From positions 3,952,501-4,016,500 of the forward strand of contig NZ_CP109073.1 in assembly GCF_035917415.1 (NCBI RefSeq): a stretch of DNA of 64,000 bases, read 5' to 3'. Source of the DNA: Streptomyces sp. NBC_01803 (lineage in GTDB: Bacteria > Actinomycetota > Actinomycetes > Streptomycetales > Streptomycetaceae). The notes beneath the pieces are model-generated. The model made no database searches. It worked only from the letters and a program-made list of their open reading frames with translations, and was not told the origin of the DNA. This document shows, one piece after another, positions 11,385-19,856 of the stretch (position 1 is the stretch's first letter; each line of letters opens with the position of its first letter). A program made the translations under genes and the position numbers.

Positions 11385-12266
11385 ATGCCGATTGCCATCG
11401 CGGTCACCAGCGCCGACCTCGTGCTGCCGCCCACCGACCAGCACACGCCCAGCGCGCACGTGCTGACCCCGCCGGAGCGGCAGGACTTCCCGGCCGCGCT
11501 CGCCGAGATCAGCGAGCTGCTCAGCGGCCACGGTCACCTGATAGTGCTGTACCCGACCACGACCCCGCTGCCGTACGTCCAACGGCTGCACGCCGTGCGC
11601 GCCATGCTGGAGTCCGACCGCGTCGCCCTGCTGCCCAGCGCCCTGCCGCCGCTCGGCACCGCGGTGCTGGTCCGTCAGCTCCGTCAGCTCTCCGCCTGCG
11701 ACTTCACCCCCGGGGTGCTCGGTGCCTCCGCCCGGCTGCTGGCCCACTACATCTACGCGGGCGCGCTGCTCGGCTCCGGCACCCGCCTGGACCGGGTCCC
11801 CGTCACGCTCCCGGCGACCAACGGCACCCGGCAGCCGGGCGGCCAGTGCGCCGTGCTGGCCGGGCCCACCCCCCAGCTGGTCCGGGCCGACGGTGATGTG
11901 TCCCTGGCGGGCCCGCAGTTCGCGACCACCCTCACGTACGCCCCCGGCGCCCTGGACAGCGCGTGGGTGACCCGCCGACTGGCCGGGCAGTGGCAGGTCC
12001 AGGCCCTGCACCCGGTGCACCTGCCGGCCGAGTCGGCCGCCTGGTGGGCCACCGCCAAGCTGGTGGAGTTCGCCGCCGCGATACCGGACGTCTCGCTGCT
12101 CTACCAGATGGTGAGCTCGATGCGGCAGGAAGCCTGCCACTGGTGCGGCCTCACGCTGATAGGCGACCGCTGCGCGTTCTGCTCGGCCCCCGTGGTGTCC
12201 CAGGAGCGCGCGCCGCGCGCGATAGGAACGTCGCGGCGCAGGGCACTCGCCCCGGGCGCGGGATGA
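11385..12266 (+). CDS. Conserved hypothetical protein with C-terminal zinc ribbon, first gene of the Tad locus
   Basis: The 293-residue protein has no family I recognise. It lacks a signal peptide and clear membrane helices. Near the C-terminus CHWCGL and, twelve residues on, CAFC form a four-cysteine zinc ribbon, followed by an Arg-rich tail. The gene runs 33 nt ahead of cpaB on the same strand, so it is likely the promoter-proximal gene of the pilus operon. Candidate -10 TAAGCT lies near 11321. Possible roles are assembly factor or regulator, but nothing in the sequence decides. Start ATG follows a GGGGGGAG-type ribosome binding site. Confidence 0.7.
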   Translation: MPIAIAVTSADLVLPPTDQHTPSAHVLTPPERQDFPAALAEISELLSGHGHLIVLYPTTTPLPYVQRLHAVRAMLESDRVALLPSALPPLGTAVLVRQLRQLSACDFTPGVLGASARLLAHYIYAGALLGSGTRLDRVPVTLPATNGTRQPGGQCAVLAGPTPQLVRADGDVSLAGPQFATTLTYAPGALDSAWVTRRLAGQWQVQALHPVHLPAESAAWWATAKLVEFAAAIPDVSLLYQMVSSMRQEACHWCGLTLIGDRCAFCSAPVVSQERAPRAIGTSRRRALAPGAG

Positions 12267-12299
12267 CAGCGACCACGACGGAGAGGGTAGACACGCTTC

Positions 12300-13058
12300 A
12301 TGAACGCTCGCCAGCGACGCGGCCTGCTGCTGCTGTTCGCCTCGGTGTTGCTCGCCCTCGGGGCGTTCGCCGGGGTGCTCGCGGTGATCAACGACGTCGA
12401 GTCGAAGGTCGGTCCGGAGACCACCGCGTACGAGCTGAGCGAGGACGTCGACCCCTATGAGGCGGTGACCGCCGACAAGCTCCGCGAAGTCAGCATCCCC
12501 GAGCGGTATGTGCCGGACTCGGCGGTCCTGGACCTGGCCGAGGTCGAGGACCGGGTCGCCGTCGGTCGGCTGCGCGAAGGGTCGCTGCTCCAGAGCGACA
12601 TGCTGGCCGCGCGGCCCGAACTGGACCCGGGTCAGGTGGAGATCGCCGTGATGATCGACGCCTCGACCGGCGTGGCCGGCAAGATCCGTCCTGGCGCGAC
12701 GATCAACATGTACGCCGCCTACCGGATCCGGCAGCAGGGCGCCCAGGGCAACGATGAGGAGGACACGGCCGAGATCGTGCGGCTGATGGTCAACAACGCC
12801 GAGGTCATCGAGGTCGGCGACCTCACCGAGGTCGAGGACGACGAGAGCAACGTCACCGCGGCCGTCCCGATCACCTTCGCCCTCGACAACACGGACGCAC
12901 AGCGCGTCACCTTCGCGGAGGCGTTCGCCGAGCAGGTGCGGCTGGCGCTCGTGGCCCCCGGTGACGAGCGGGAAATCCCGGAGGACGAACGGACATACAC
13001 CATCATCGGGGACATCCTCGGCGACCCCCACGCCGAACTCGGCGGGGTCCTCCCCTAA
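12300..13058 (+). CDS. cpaB: Flp pilus assembly protein CpaB/RcpC
   Basis: The 252-residue protein has an N-terminal membrane anchor at about residues 8-29 (LLLLFASVLLALGAFAGVLAV) and then an SAF-like domain: TAYELSEDVDPYEAVTADKLREVSIPERYVP with EDRVAVGRLREGSLLQ. A C-terminal RcpC domain follows (VAGKIRPGATINMYAAYR, then AVPITFALDNTDAQRVTFAEAF). CpaB/RcpC proteins help pilus assembly at the cell surface. The order cpaB, cpaE, tadE, tadA, tadB, tadC is canonical. ATG is used; the 16-nt gap to cpaE suggests one transcript. Confidence 0.88.
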   Translation: MNARQRRGLLLLFASVLLALGAFAGVLAVINDVESKVGPETTAYELSEDVDPYEAVTADKLREVSIPERYVPDSAVLDLAEVEDRVAVGRLREGSLLQSDMLAARPELDPGQVEIAVMIDASTGVAGKIRPGATINMYAAYRIRQQGAQGNDEEDTAEIVRLMVNNAEVIEVGDLTEVEDDESNVTAAVPITFALDNTDAQRVTFAEAFAEQVRLALVAPGDEREIPEDERTYTIIGDILGDPHAELGGVLP

Positions 13059-13074
13059 GGAAGCAGGTGGACCG

Positions 13075-14301
13075 ATGACGACGCGCATTCTGCCCGCGGT
13101 GGGTGATCCGGACACCGCCCGTTCGCTGATCACCCTGCTGAGCCAGCTCCCCGACAGCGAGCCGATGCGCTCCGTGCCGGACTCCGGCACGCTGCTGGAC
13201 ACCCTCGCCTCCCTCACCCACGAGTCGGTGGCCGAGCTGCCCGACGTCGTGGTGATCCACGAGCACATCGGGCCGCTGCCCGCCCTGGAGCTGATCCGCG
13301 AAGTCGCCCTTCGCTTCCCGGCCGTGGGCGTGGTGCTGGTGTCGGCGGAGCCCACCGCCGGGCTGTACTCGGCGGCCATGGACGCGGGCGCCCGCGGCCT
13401 CGCCGGACTGCCGCTGACCTACGACGAGTTGGGCGCCCGGGTGCTGGCCGCCGCCCAGTGGGCCGCGGGGATGCGCCGCCACCTCGGCGCGGGCGAGACC
13501 GTCGCGCCCGGCCCCGGCGGCCGGATCATCACCGTCTCCGGCGCCAAGGGCGGCGTCGGCGCCACCGTGCTGGCCACCCAGCTCGCGCTCGCCGCGCAGA
13601 CCGCCGGGCCCTTCGAGCGGGGCGCGATCCTCATCGACCTCGATCTGCTGTGCGGGGATGTCGGCTCGTACTTCGACGTCCAGTTCCGCCGCTCGGTCGC
13701 GGACCTGGCGGGCATCGCCGACATCACCCCGCAGGTGCTGGCCGAAGCGGTCTTCACGCACGAGACGGGCCTGTCCATGCTGATCGCCCCGGCCGAGGGC
13801 GAGCGTGGCGAGGACGTCAGCGACGCCACCGCCCGGCAGTTGCTGACGGCGGTCAGGTCGCGTTACGACGTCGTCGTGGTGGACTGCGGGTCGCACATGA
13901 ACAGCGCCAACGCGGCGGCCGTCGAGATGGCCGACATCGCCGTCCTCGTCACCACCCCGGACGTGATCGCGGTCCGCGCCGTCAACCGTATGGTCCGGAT
14001 GTGGGACCGGCTGCGCATCCGCAAGGCCGCCGACACGCTCACCGTCGTCAACCGCCTCGGGCGCACCAGCCACATCCAGCCGCAGCTCATCTCCCGGATC
14101 ACCGGCACGCATGTCGCGCGCAGCGTGATCCCGGCGGGCTTCCGGGAGTTGCAGGAGGCGCAGGACGCCGGCCGCATCCAGGACCTCGACGTCCGCGGCC
14201 AGGTGCGGCGCGCGATGTGGGCGCTCGCCGTCGAACTCGGCCTGATCGCCCCGGAGCCGGCCGCCGCCGGAGCCGGCAGGCGCCGGGGCAGGCGGCCGTG
14301 A
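13075..14301 (+). CDS. cpaE: TadZ/CpaE-like pilus-positioning ATPase
   Basis: The 408-residue protein has an N-terminal receiver-like domain (VVVIHEHIG at about residue 60, MDAGARGLAGLPLTYDEL at about 102-119) without an obvious phospho-acceptor pair. A MinD/ParA-type ATPase follows: the deviant Walker A SGAKGGVGATVLAT at about residues 153-166 has Ala where classic motifs have the second Lys, as in CpaE proteins. DLDLLCGDVGSYFD and VVVDCGS match the switch and Walker B regions. CpaE localises the Tad machinery. AGGTGG precedes the ATG. Its TGA overlaps the GTG of the next gene, implying coupling. Confidence 0.9.
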   Translation: MTTRILPAVGDPDTARSLITLLSQLPDSEPMRSVPDSGTLLDTLASLTHESVAELPDVVVIHEHIGPLPALELIREVALRFPAVGVVLVSAEPTAGLYSAAMDAGARGLAGLPLTYDELGARVLAAAQWAAGMRRHLGAGETVAPGPGGRIITVSGAKGGVGATVLATQLALAAQTAGPFERGAILIDLDLLCGDVGSYFDVQFRRSVADLAGIADITPQVLAEAVFTHETGLSMLIAPAEGERGEDVSDATARQLLTAVRSRYDVVVVDCGSHMNSANAAAVEMADIAVLVTTPDVIAVRAVNRMVRMWDRLRIRKAADTLTVVNRLGRTSHIQPQLISRITGTHVARSVIPAGFRELQEAQDAGRIQDLDVRGQVRRAMWALAVELGLIAPEPAAAGAGRRRGRRP

Positions 14302-14678
14302 TACGCGGGGCGGCGCGGAAACGGGACCGCGACCGGGGCGCGCTGCTGGTGGAGTTCACCGGCATCTTCCCGCTGATCCTGGTGATGCTGGCCCTCATCT
14401 GGCAGTGCATCCTCATCGGCTACACGTTCTCCCTGGCGGGGAACGCCGCCGACGAGGGCGCGCGGGCGGCGGCCGGTGCTGACGGCGACGCCGAGGCCGC
14501 GTGCGAGACGGCGGCCAGAGAACACCTGCCGGACGCCTGGCAGGCGGACATCTCGTGCCCCCTGGTGGGCAACATCCGCCGCGCCGACATCGACCTGGAG
14601 GTCCCCGTCCTCTTCCCCGGCGCGCTCAACCTGCCCATGACGATCTCCGGCTCGGCCGGCGCGGCGGAGGAGGGCTGA
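14298..14678 (+). CDS. TadE-like pseudopilin
   Basis: The 126-residue protein starts at a GTG overlapping the cpaE stop (GTGA). After a basic leader comes RGALLVEFTGIFPLILVML: Gly, four residues, Glu, the class IV-B prepilin cleavage pattern, with a hydrophobic pilin helix at about residues 18-43. The mature domain carries two cysteines (AACETAA and SCPLVG). TadE-family proteins are minor pseudopilins processed by the dedicated prepilin peptidase. It is immediately followed by a second TadE-like gene. Confidence 0.86.
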   Translation: MIRGAARKRDRDRGALLVEFTGIFPLILVMLALIWQCILIGYTFSLAGNAADEGARAAAGADGDAEAACETAAREHLPDAWQADISCPLVGNIRRADIDLEVPVLFPGALNLPMTISGSAGAAEEG

Positions 14679-14680
14679 CC

Positions 14681-15058
14681 ATGGCCGGACGGCTTCGTCG
14701 CCGGGACCCGCGGACCAACGACCGCGGCGTCACCGCCGTCGAGTTCGCGGGCTGGCTGCCGCTGCTCGTTCTCGTCGCCCTGACCGCGCTTCAGCTCGGA
14801 CTCGTCGGGTATGCCGCACAGCAGGCGGGATCCGCCGCCCGGGCCGCCGCCAGGACCGCCGCGCAGGAGGAGATCGAGGACGAGTACGCGGCGGCGGGAC
14901 AGGCGGCCGTCAGCGACTGGCTGACCGTGGCCGTCACCGCCGACCAGTCGTGCGGCGACGAGGCCACCGTGACGGCGCGCGTCACCGTTCCCTCGGTCCT
15001 GCCGTTCATCGATCTGTTCGGCGAGGCCAGCAGGACCGTGACCATGCCGTGCGACTGA
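14681..15058 (+). CDS. Second TadE/TadF-like pseudopilin
   Basis: The 125-residue protein has the prepilin motif RGVTAVEFAGWLPLLVLVAL at about residues 15-34 (Gly then Glu at +5), then a helix rich in small residues and a short extracellular domain with two cysteines (SCGDE and the terminal PCD). Its ATG begins two nt after the preceding stop. The two TadE-like genes are diverged copies of the same architecture and probably form a pseudopilin pair, as TadE and TadF do. Confidence 0.85.
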   Translation: MAGRLRRRDPRTNDRGVTAVEFAGWLPLLVLVALTALQLGLVGYAAQQAGSAARAAARTAAQEEIEDEYAAAGQAAVSDWLTVAVTADQSCGDEATVTARVTVPSVLPFIDLFGEASRTVTMPCD

Positions 15059-15083
15059 GGCGGTCGGCGGCCGGGCCGGAGCC

Positions 15084-15168
15084 GTCGACGAGGACGGCGC
15101 GGTCGACGAGGACGGCGCGGTCGACGAGGACGGTCGATGAGGAAGGCGCGGTCGGCGAGGACGGCGCG
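15084..15168 (+). repeat. 18-bp tandem repeat between tadE-like gene and tadA
   Basis: Five consecutive copies of GTCGACGAGGACGGCGCG with slippage-type variation: units at 15084, 15102, 15120 (truncated to 13 nt), 15133 and 15151. The unit length is a multiple of three, so full units keep frame, but the truncated third copy breaks it. The repeat fills most of the 164-nt gap before tadA and lies just upstream of its ribosome binding site. Confidence 0.9.
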
Positions 15169-15222
15169 AACGGCGGACGAAGACAGCGGGCAGCACCGGA
15201 ACAGCGAGGTAAGGAGCGAGCG

Positions 15223-16563
15223 ATGGGCCTGAGATCCCGAGTCCACGCCCCCGACGAGACCGCCGACGCCGGACCCGGCGACAGTCGGCTCGTCGCGACC
15301 TACCGCGCCAAGCTGCTGGAGGAGATCGACCTCGCCGAGATGTCCTCGCTCGGCACGAGCGACCGCCGCGACCGGCTGGAGCGCGTCCTGGGGCACATCC
15401 TCAGCCGCGAGGGCCCGGTCCTGTCCACCCAGCAGCGCGCCCTGCTCATCCGCCGCGTCGTGGACGAGGCCTTGGGCCTCGGCATCCTCGAACCCCTCCT
15501 GGAGGACGCCTCCATCACGGAGATCATGGTCAACGGCCCCGACCAGATCTACGTCGAACGCTCCGGCCGGGTCGAGCGGCTGCCGCTGCGCTTCGCGTCC
15601 GAGGAGCAGCTCATGCAGACCATCGAGCGCATCGTCTCCACGGTCAACCGCCGCGTGGACGAGTCGAATCCGATGGTCGACGCCCGCCTGCCCACTGGCG
15701 AGCGCGTCAACGTCATCATCCCGCCGCTGGCGCTGAGCGGCGCCACCCTCACCATCCGCCGCTTCCCGCGCGCCTACACCCTCGCCGAGCTCATCGGCTT
15801 CGGCACCCTGGACGAACAGCTCGTCCTGCTGCTGTCCGGGCTGGTGCGGGCGAAGTTCAACGTCATCGTCTCCGGCGGCACCGGCTCCGGGAAGACCACC
15901 CTGCTCAACGCCCTCAGCGGCCTGATCCCCGAGGGCGAGCGCATCGTCACCGTCGAGGACGCCGCCGAACTCCAGCTCCAGCAGAGCCACGTCATCCGCC
16001 TGGAGTCGCGCCCGCCCAACATAGAGGGCAAGGGTGAGGTCACCATCCGCGACCTGGTCCGCAACTCGCTGCGCATGCGCCCCGACCGCATCATCGTCGG
16101 CGAGGTCCGCGGCGGCGAGACGCTCGACATGCTCCAGGCCATGTCGACCGGCCACGACGGCTCGCTCGCCACCGTGCACGCCAACAGCGCGGAGGACGCG
16201 CTGCTGCGCCTCCAGACCCTGGCCTCCATGTCCGAACTCCAGGTGCCGTTCGAGGCGCTGCGCGACCAGATCAACAGTGCCGTCGACGTGCTCGTCCAGC
16301 TCACCCGGCACCCAGACGGGTCCCGGCGGCTGGCCGAGATCGCGATCCTGTCCTCGCACGGCCGGGAGGCGTTCCGCATCGCCACCGTCGCGGAGTACCG
16401 CGCCGAGCCGATGAGCCCCGACGGCCGCGTGCACGGCCGCTTCCACCACTACCCGATCCCCCGCGCCGTCGCCGACCGCCTCTACCTGGCCGGCGAGCCG
16501 CTCCCGCAGGCGTTCGGCGTCCAACTCGACGACTCCCACCTCGCCACCCGGGAGGCGAGCTGA
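15223..16563 (+). CDS. tadA: TadA/CpaF pilus assembly ATPase
   Basis: The 446-residue secretion ATPase powers Flp pilus assembly. It has the CpaF N-terminal domain (RRVVDEALGLGILEPLLED, ITEIMVNGPDQIYVER). Walker A GGTGSGKTTLLNAL lies at about residues 218-231, then the Asp box (TVEDAAELQL), Walker B region (RPDRIIVGEVRGGETLDMLQ) and His box (GSLATVHANSAEDAL). AAGGAG at 15211-15216 is the ribosome binding site for ATG 15223. The stop codon is two nt before tadB, so the motor genes are translated together. Confidence 0.96.
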   Translation: MGLRSRVHAPDETADAGPGDSRLVATYRAKLLEEIDLAEMSSLGTSDRRDRLERVLGHILSREGPVLSTQQRALLIRRVVDEALGLGILEPLLEDASITEIMVNGPDQIYVERSGRVERLPLRFASEEQLMQTIERIVSTVNRRVDESNPMVDARLPTGERVNVIIPPLALSGATLTIRRFPRAYTLAELIGFGTLDEQLVLLLSGLVRAKFNVIVSGGTGSGKTTLLNALSGLIPEGERIVTVEDAAELQLQQSHVIRLESRPPNIEGKGEVTIRDLVRNSLRMRPDRIIVGEVRGGETLDMLQAMSTGHDGSLATVHANSAEDALLRLQTLASMSELQVPFEALRDQINSAVDVLVQLTRHPDGSRRLAEIAILSSHGREAFRIATVAEYRAEPMSPDGRVHGRFHHYPIPRAVADRLYLAGEPLPQAFGVQLDDSHLATREAS

Positions 16564-16565
16564 TC

Positions 16566-17582
16566 ATGGGCACCCTGTCCCTCCTCGTCATCGGCCTGGT
16601 ACTGCTCGCGCTCGTCTGCGCCGTGGCCGGGCTCCAGCTCTACGCCACCGGGCGCGCCCAGCGCCGCGTGGTGCTCAGCCGGCTCACCGGGCCGGTGCCC
16701 GCCGCGGCCGACTCCGGGGCCGTCGGCGCGGGCATCGGCGCGGGCATCGGCCCGGTCCCGGGTGCCGAGCAGCCCGCGGCGCCGGGGACCGGGCGCCGGC
16801 GCCGCTTCCGGGGCCTCGACCGGCGGCTGCGGAACACCGAGTTCGGTCGTCGGCTGCGCTTGAAGCTTCAGGCCACCGGCCTCGACCTGACCGTCGGCGA
16901 GTACGCCGCGTATGTGCTGGGCGCGGTCGCCGCGCTCTGGCTGATCGGCTCGGCGGTGCTGGCGCCGTTCTTCGGCCCGGTGTTCGCGCTCGTCGCCCTC
17001 TGGGGCGGCAACGTCTTCCTCACCTGGCAGCGGACCAGGCGCACCGAGAAGTTCATCAACCAACTCCCCGAGCTGGCCCGGCTGATCGCCAACGGCACCG
17101 CCGCCGGACTGGCCATGCGCACCGCCCTGTCGATGGCCGCCGAGGAGATGGACGACCCGGCCGGCGCCGAGTTGGCCACCGTCGCCAACCAGCTCGCGGT
17201 CGGCCGTTCCCTGGACGAGGCCCTGCACGAGCTCGGCACCCGGCTGCCGTCCCGCGAACTCAACGTGCTGGTCACCACGTTGATCCTGGCCAACCGGGCC
17301 GGCGGCACCATCGTGGCCTCGCTGCGTAACCTCACCTCCACGCTGGAGGAGCGCAAGGAGACCCGGCGCGAGGTGCGCACCATGCTCGCCGAGATCAACG
17401 CCACCGCCGTCACCGTCCCGGTGCTCGGCCTCGGCGCGCTGCTGATGATCAACGCCATGTCGCCCGGCGCGCTCGGCCGGGTCACCGGCAGCGCGGGCGG
17501 GCAGATCGCCATGCTGCTCGCGCTCGGCCTGTACGTCGTCGGATTCATCGTCGTGCGCCGTTTCGGCCGGATCGACGTCTAG
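16566..17582 (+). CDS. tadB: TadB inner-membrane platform protein (T2SS-F domain)
   Basis: The 338-residue protein has an N-terminal helix (LSLLVIGLVLLALVCAVAGL), a Gly/Ala/Pro-rich cytoplasmic linker at about residues 40-80, and a pair of helices. The T2SS-F domain follows: LPELARLIANGTAAGLAMRTALSMAAEEM, then GRSLDEALHELGTRLPSRELNVLVTTLILANRAGG. Two C-terminal helices complete it. TadB and TadC form the platform turned by TadA. It begins two nt after tadA. Confidence 0.93.
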   Translation: MGTLSLLVIGLVLLALVCAVAGLQLYATGRAQRRVVLSRLTGPVPAAADSGAVGAGIGAGIGPVPGAEQPAAPGTGRRRRFRGLDRRLRNTEFGRRLRLKLQATGLDLTVGEYAAYVLGAVAALWLIGSAVLAPFFGPVFALVALWGGNVFLTWQRTRRTEKFINQLPELARLIANGTAAGLAMRTALSMAAEEMDDPAGAELATVANQLAVGRSLDEALHELGTRLPSRELNVLVTTLILANRAGGTIVASLRNLTSTLEERKETRREVRTMLAEINATAVTVPVLGLGALLMINAMSPGALGRVTGSAGGQIAMLLALGLYVVGFIVVRRFGRIDV

Positions 17583-17594
17583 GGGGCACGCCGG

Positions 17595-18482
17595 ATGGGA
17601 CTGCTGCTCGGCCTCGCCATGGGCGCCGCCGTCTTCGGGATCGTCACCGCCGTGCGCATGCTGCGCGCCGGCACCCCGCTGCCCGCCGACCTCCAGCTCG
17701 CCCTGGAGATCGGCTCCACCCGTGTCTCGGCGGGCGGTTCGGCCATCGACCGGCTCGGCATCCGTTTCGCGCCGCTGGTGCTGCGGCTGATGGGCCGCAA
17801 GGCCGTCGACCGCAAGCGCAAACGGATCGACCAGGCGGGCAACCCCGAGGGCCTCACCATCGACCGGTACGCCGCCCGACGCGCGGTGTACGGGCTCTTC
17901 GGCCTGCTGACCACGCTGGTCTTCATCGTGGCGGGCTTCCCGCTCTTCGCGCTGTTCGGCATCGCCTTCGGCGCGTTCGCGGCCGACCTGGCGATCTGGC
18001 AGGGCATCAGGACGCGCCGGGACGTCATCGACCGGACGCTCCCGGACTTCCTCGACGTGCTCGCCGTGGTCGTCTCGGCCGGCCTCGGCTTCCGGCAGGC
18101 CCTGGACCGGGTCTCGGCGCGCTACGAGGGCCCGTGGGCGGACGAGATCCGCATCGCGCTGCGCCAGATGGACGTCGGCGTCTCGCGGCGGCAGGCGTTC
18201 GACGAACTGCGCCGCCGCAACGACTCCGAGCCGGTCAACCAGTTCGTCTCCGCCCTCCAGCAGGGCGAGGAGCTCGGCGCCCCGATCGCGGACACCCTGA
18301 TCCAGATCGCCCGGGACATGCGCCGCACGGACGCCCAGAACGCCCGCCGCCGCGCCGCCCGGGCGATCCCGATGGCGACGATGGCGACCCTGGTCTTCAT
18401 GGTCCCGGCAACGATGATCATCATTGTGACCGGGATGATCCTGGGTTCCGGCACCGACTTCGGGCAGGTCCTCGGGGACTGA
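17595..18482 (+). CDS. tadC: TadC inner-membrane platform protein (T2SS-F domain)
   Basis: The 295-residue protein partners TadB. Helices at the N-terminus and at about 95-130 precede the T2SS-F domain: LPDFLDVLAVVVSAGLGFRQALDRVS, IRIALRQMDVGVSRRQAFDELRRR, FVSALQQGEELGAPIADTLIQIARDMR. It closes with an RRxxAxxxPxxxxxxLVFMVPATMIII membrane stretch. ATG at 17595 lies 12 nt after tadB. A gap of about 70 nt and a new promoter-like element follow, so the conserved motor operon probably ends here. Confidence 0.93.
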   Translation: MGLLLGLAMGAAVFGIVTAVRMLRAGTPLPADLQLALEIGSTRVSAGGSAIDRLGIRFAPLVLRLMGRKAVDRKRKRIDQAGNPEGLTIDRYAARRAVYGLFGLLTTLVFIVAGFPLFALFGIAFGAFAADLAIWQGIRTRRDVIDRTLPDFLDVLAVVVSAGLGFRQALDRVSARYEGPWADEIRIALRQMDVGVSRRQAFDELRRRNDSEPVNQFVSALQQGEELGAPIADTLIQIARDMRRTDAQNARRRAARAIPMATMATLVFMVPATMIIIVTGMILGSGTDFGQVLGD

Positions 18483-18523
18483 GCTGTTGCGAACCCGTAG
18501 CGGAGGAGCGACCGGCCCGCGCG

Positions 18524-18529
18524 TACGCT
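18524..18529 (+). promoter_or_regulatory. Candidate -10 (TACGCT) for the ESX-like gene set
   Basis: TACGCT matches TAnnnT. A start about seven nt downstream (near 18536) would give a short leader beginning in the GGAAGGGGG ribosome binding site of the next gene. No clear -35 is seen. Confidence 0.35.
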
Positions 18530-18551
18530 GGGCCGGAAGGGGGTGCCGCCG

Positions 18552-18848
18552 ATGGCAGATCTCGACGTTACCTATCAGGACATGCACGATGCGGCCGACC
18601 GGCTCCACACCGCCAAGGAGGAGCTGACGGTCAAGCTGGACCAGTTGCGGGTGTACATCAGCGACCTGGTCCAGGACGGCTATGTCACTTCCCGCTCGTC
18701 GCGGGCGTTCGACCAGTCGTACGGGGAGTTCACCTCCGGCGGCAAGCAGGCCGTCGAGTCCCTCCAGGGACTCGGCGACTTCCTGCACGGTGCCGCGGAC
18801 GGCTTCCGCGATCTGGACCAGCAGTTGGAGGAGGGGCTCCGCGAATAG
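18552..18848 (+). CDS. ESAT-6/WXG100-like small protein
   Basis: The 98-residue protein is almost entirely alpha-helical: two long amphipathic helices (DLDVTYQDMHDAADRLHTAKEEL and FTSGGKQAVESLQGLGDFL) separated by a turn around DGYVTSRSS, where WXG100 proteins carry W-x-G. Length and pattern fit the ESX superfamily, although the tryptophan is absent. ATG 18552 is preferred over GTG 18543 because the GGAAGGGGG ribosome binding site lies 9-10 nt before it. Export by a type VII or other route is unproven; no EccC-like gene is in the window. Confidence 0.7.
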   Translation: MADLDVTYQDMHDAADRLHTAKEELTVKLDQLRVYISDLVQDGYVTSRSSRAFDQSYGEFTSGGKQAVESLQGLGDFLHGAADGFRDLDQQLEEGLRE

Positions 18849-18873
18849 GCGGATACCCGCGGAGGGAGTGACG

Positions 18874-19515
18874 ATGGCCGACAAGTGGACCGACGCGGTC
18901 ACCATCGAACGTCAGGGGTTCCGGATATCCGTGCCCGACTCCTGGTGGGAGTTCGATCTGCGTCCGGAGACCAGGGACAACAGCATCCGCCGCATGGTCG
19001 ACGAGCGGATCCAGGGGCAGCCGGAGATGGCTGATCACCGGGACGTGATCACGTCGTTCCTGCGCCGCCAGGCGCGCGAGGCGTGGGACTCGGGGGCGGT
19101 GTACTGCGGCTGCATGGCCCAGAGCTTCGGCGGCGGCCCGCCGATCACCGCGTCCGTGACCGTCTCGCTGATCGGCGCCCGGACCTCGTCCGGCGAGGCG
19201 CTGCCGACCGACCCGGCCTCGATCGCCGCCCAGTTGGGCACCAGGCAGGCCCGCAAGGAGGGCGACGCCTGGCGCGAGGTCTCGACGGTGGACATCAAGG
19301 ACGTCGGCGTGGCCGCCCGCACCCGCGGTATCGAGGACATCTCGGTCCCCGGCGACACCCGCCATGTGCGCGCGGTGCTGATGCAGACGTTCATCCCGGT
19401 GCCGGACGACGCCCAGGCGGTGGCGCTGGTGTCGGGTAGCAGCCAGGTGCTGGACCTGGCCGACTCGTTCTTCGACGTCTTCGACGCGATCACGTCGACG
19501 TTCCGCTTCGTCTGA
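18874..19515 (+). CDS. Uncharacterised protein, possible LpqN/Mog1-like fold
   Basis: The 213-residue soluble protein has no signal peptide. Its N-terminal stretch FRISVPDSWWEFDLRPETRDN, later beta-rich segments and the end DSFFDVFDAITSTFRFV resemble T7SS-associated LpqN/PsbP/Mog1-fold proteins, which begin with an F-x-VPxxW motif; this is a pattern-level guess. It sits between two ESX-like genes with short gaps (25 and 14 nt), so it likely works with them. GGAGGGAG precedes the ATG. Two cysteines form a CGC triplet at about residue 75. Confidence 0.6.
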   Translation: MADKWTDAVTIERQGFRISVPDSWWEFDLRPETRDNSIRRMVDERIQGQPEMADHRDVITSFLRRQAREAWDSGAVYCGCMAQSFGGGPPITASVTVSLIGARTSSGEALPTDPASIAAQLGTRQARKEGDAWREVSTVDIKDVGVAARTRGIEDISVPGDTRHVRAVLMQTFIPVPDDAQAVALVSGSSQVLDLADSFFDVFDAITSTFRFV

Positions 19516-19529
19516 GAGCCGGGGGAATC

Positions 19530-19856
19530 ATGTCTGGAAGTGGCGACCGGATCGCGATCCCGTTGGACGCGCTGGGCGAGTTCGCCCCGCAGTTGCGCGC
19601 GGTCAAGGAGTACATGAACCGTACGGGGGACACCTTCGACGAGTACAACGACTCGTTCGGGGACGGCCGGATCGTCGACGCCCTCGACAGCTTCGTCAGC
19701 GGCTGGCGCGACGGCCGCGGCGACATCGGCGAACAGCTCACCGGGCTGGCCGAGATGGCGGAGACGGTGATCCAGACGGTGAACGACTTCGAGGCCGAGC
19801 TGGAACGCTCCCTCCAGGACGGCGGCGGAGAAGGCGGCGAACAGCAGGCGGTGTAG
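19530..19856 (+). CDS. ESX-like helical small protein
   Basis: The 108-residue protein is helical and acidic. A central GWRDGRGDIGEQLTGLAEMAE stretch holds a W and G two positions apart from the canonical W-x-G spacing, and long helices flank it; the C-terminus is Gly/Glu/Gln-rich. Together with the 98-residue protein upstream it could form a heterodimeric ESX-type pair. It starts 14 nt after the preceding gene. About 340 nt of non-coding sequence follow before the pilin gene. Confidence 0.65.
   Translation: MSGSGDRIAIPLDALGEFAPQLRAVKEYMNRTGDTFDEYNDSFGDGRIVDALDSFVSGWRDGRGDIGEQLTGLAEMAETVIQTVNDFEAELERSLQDGGGEGGEQQAV

Noticed and set aside
11343..13379. 678-codon open frame opposite the start of the Tad locus
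   Set aside because: No domain, biased composition, and it runs antisense to cpaB and the zinc-ribbon gene, which have clear homology or motifs.
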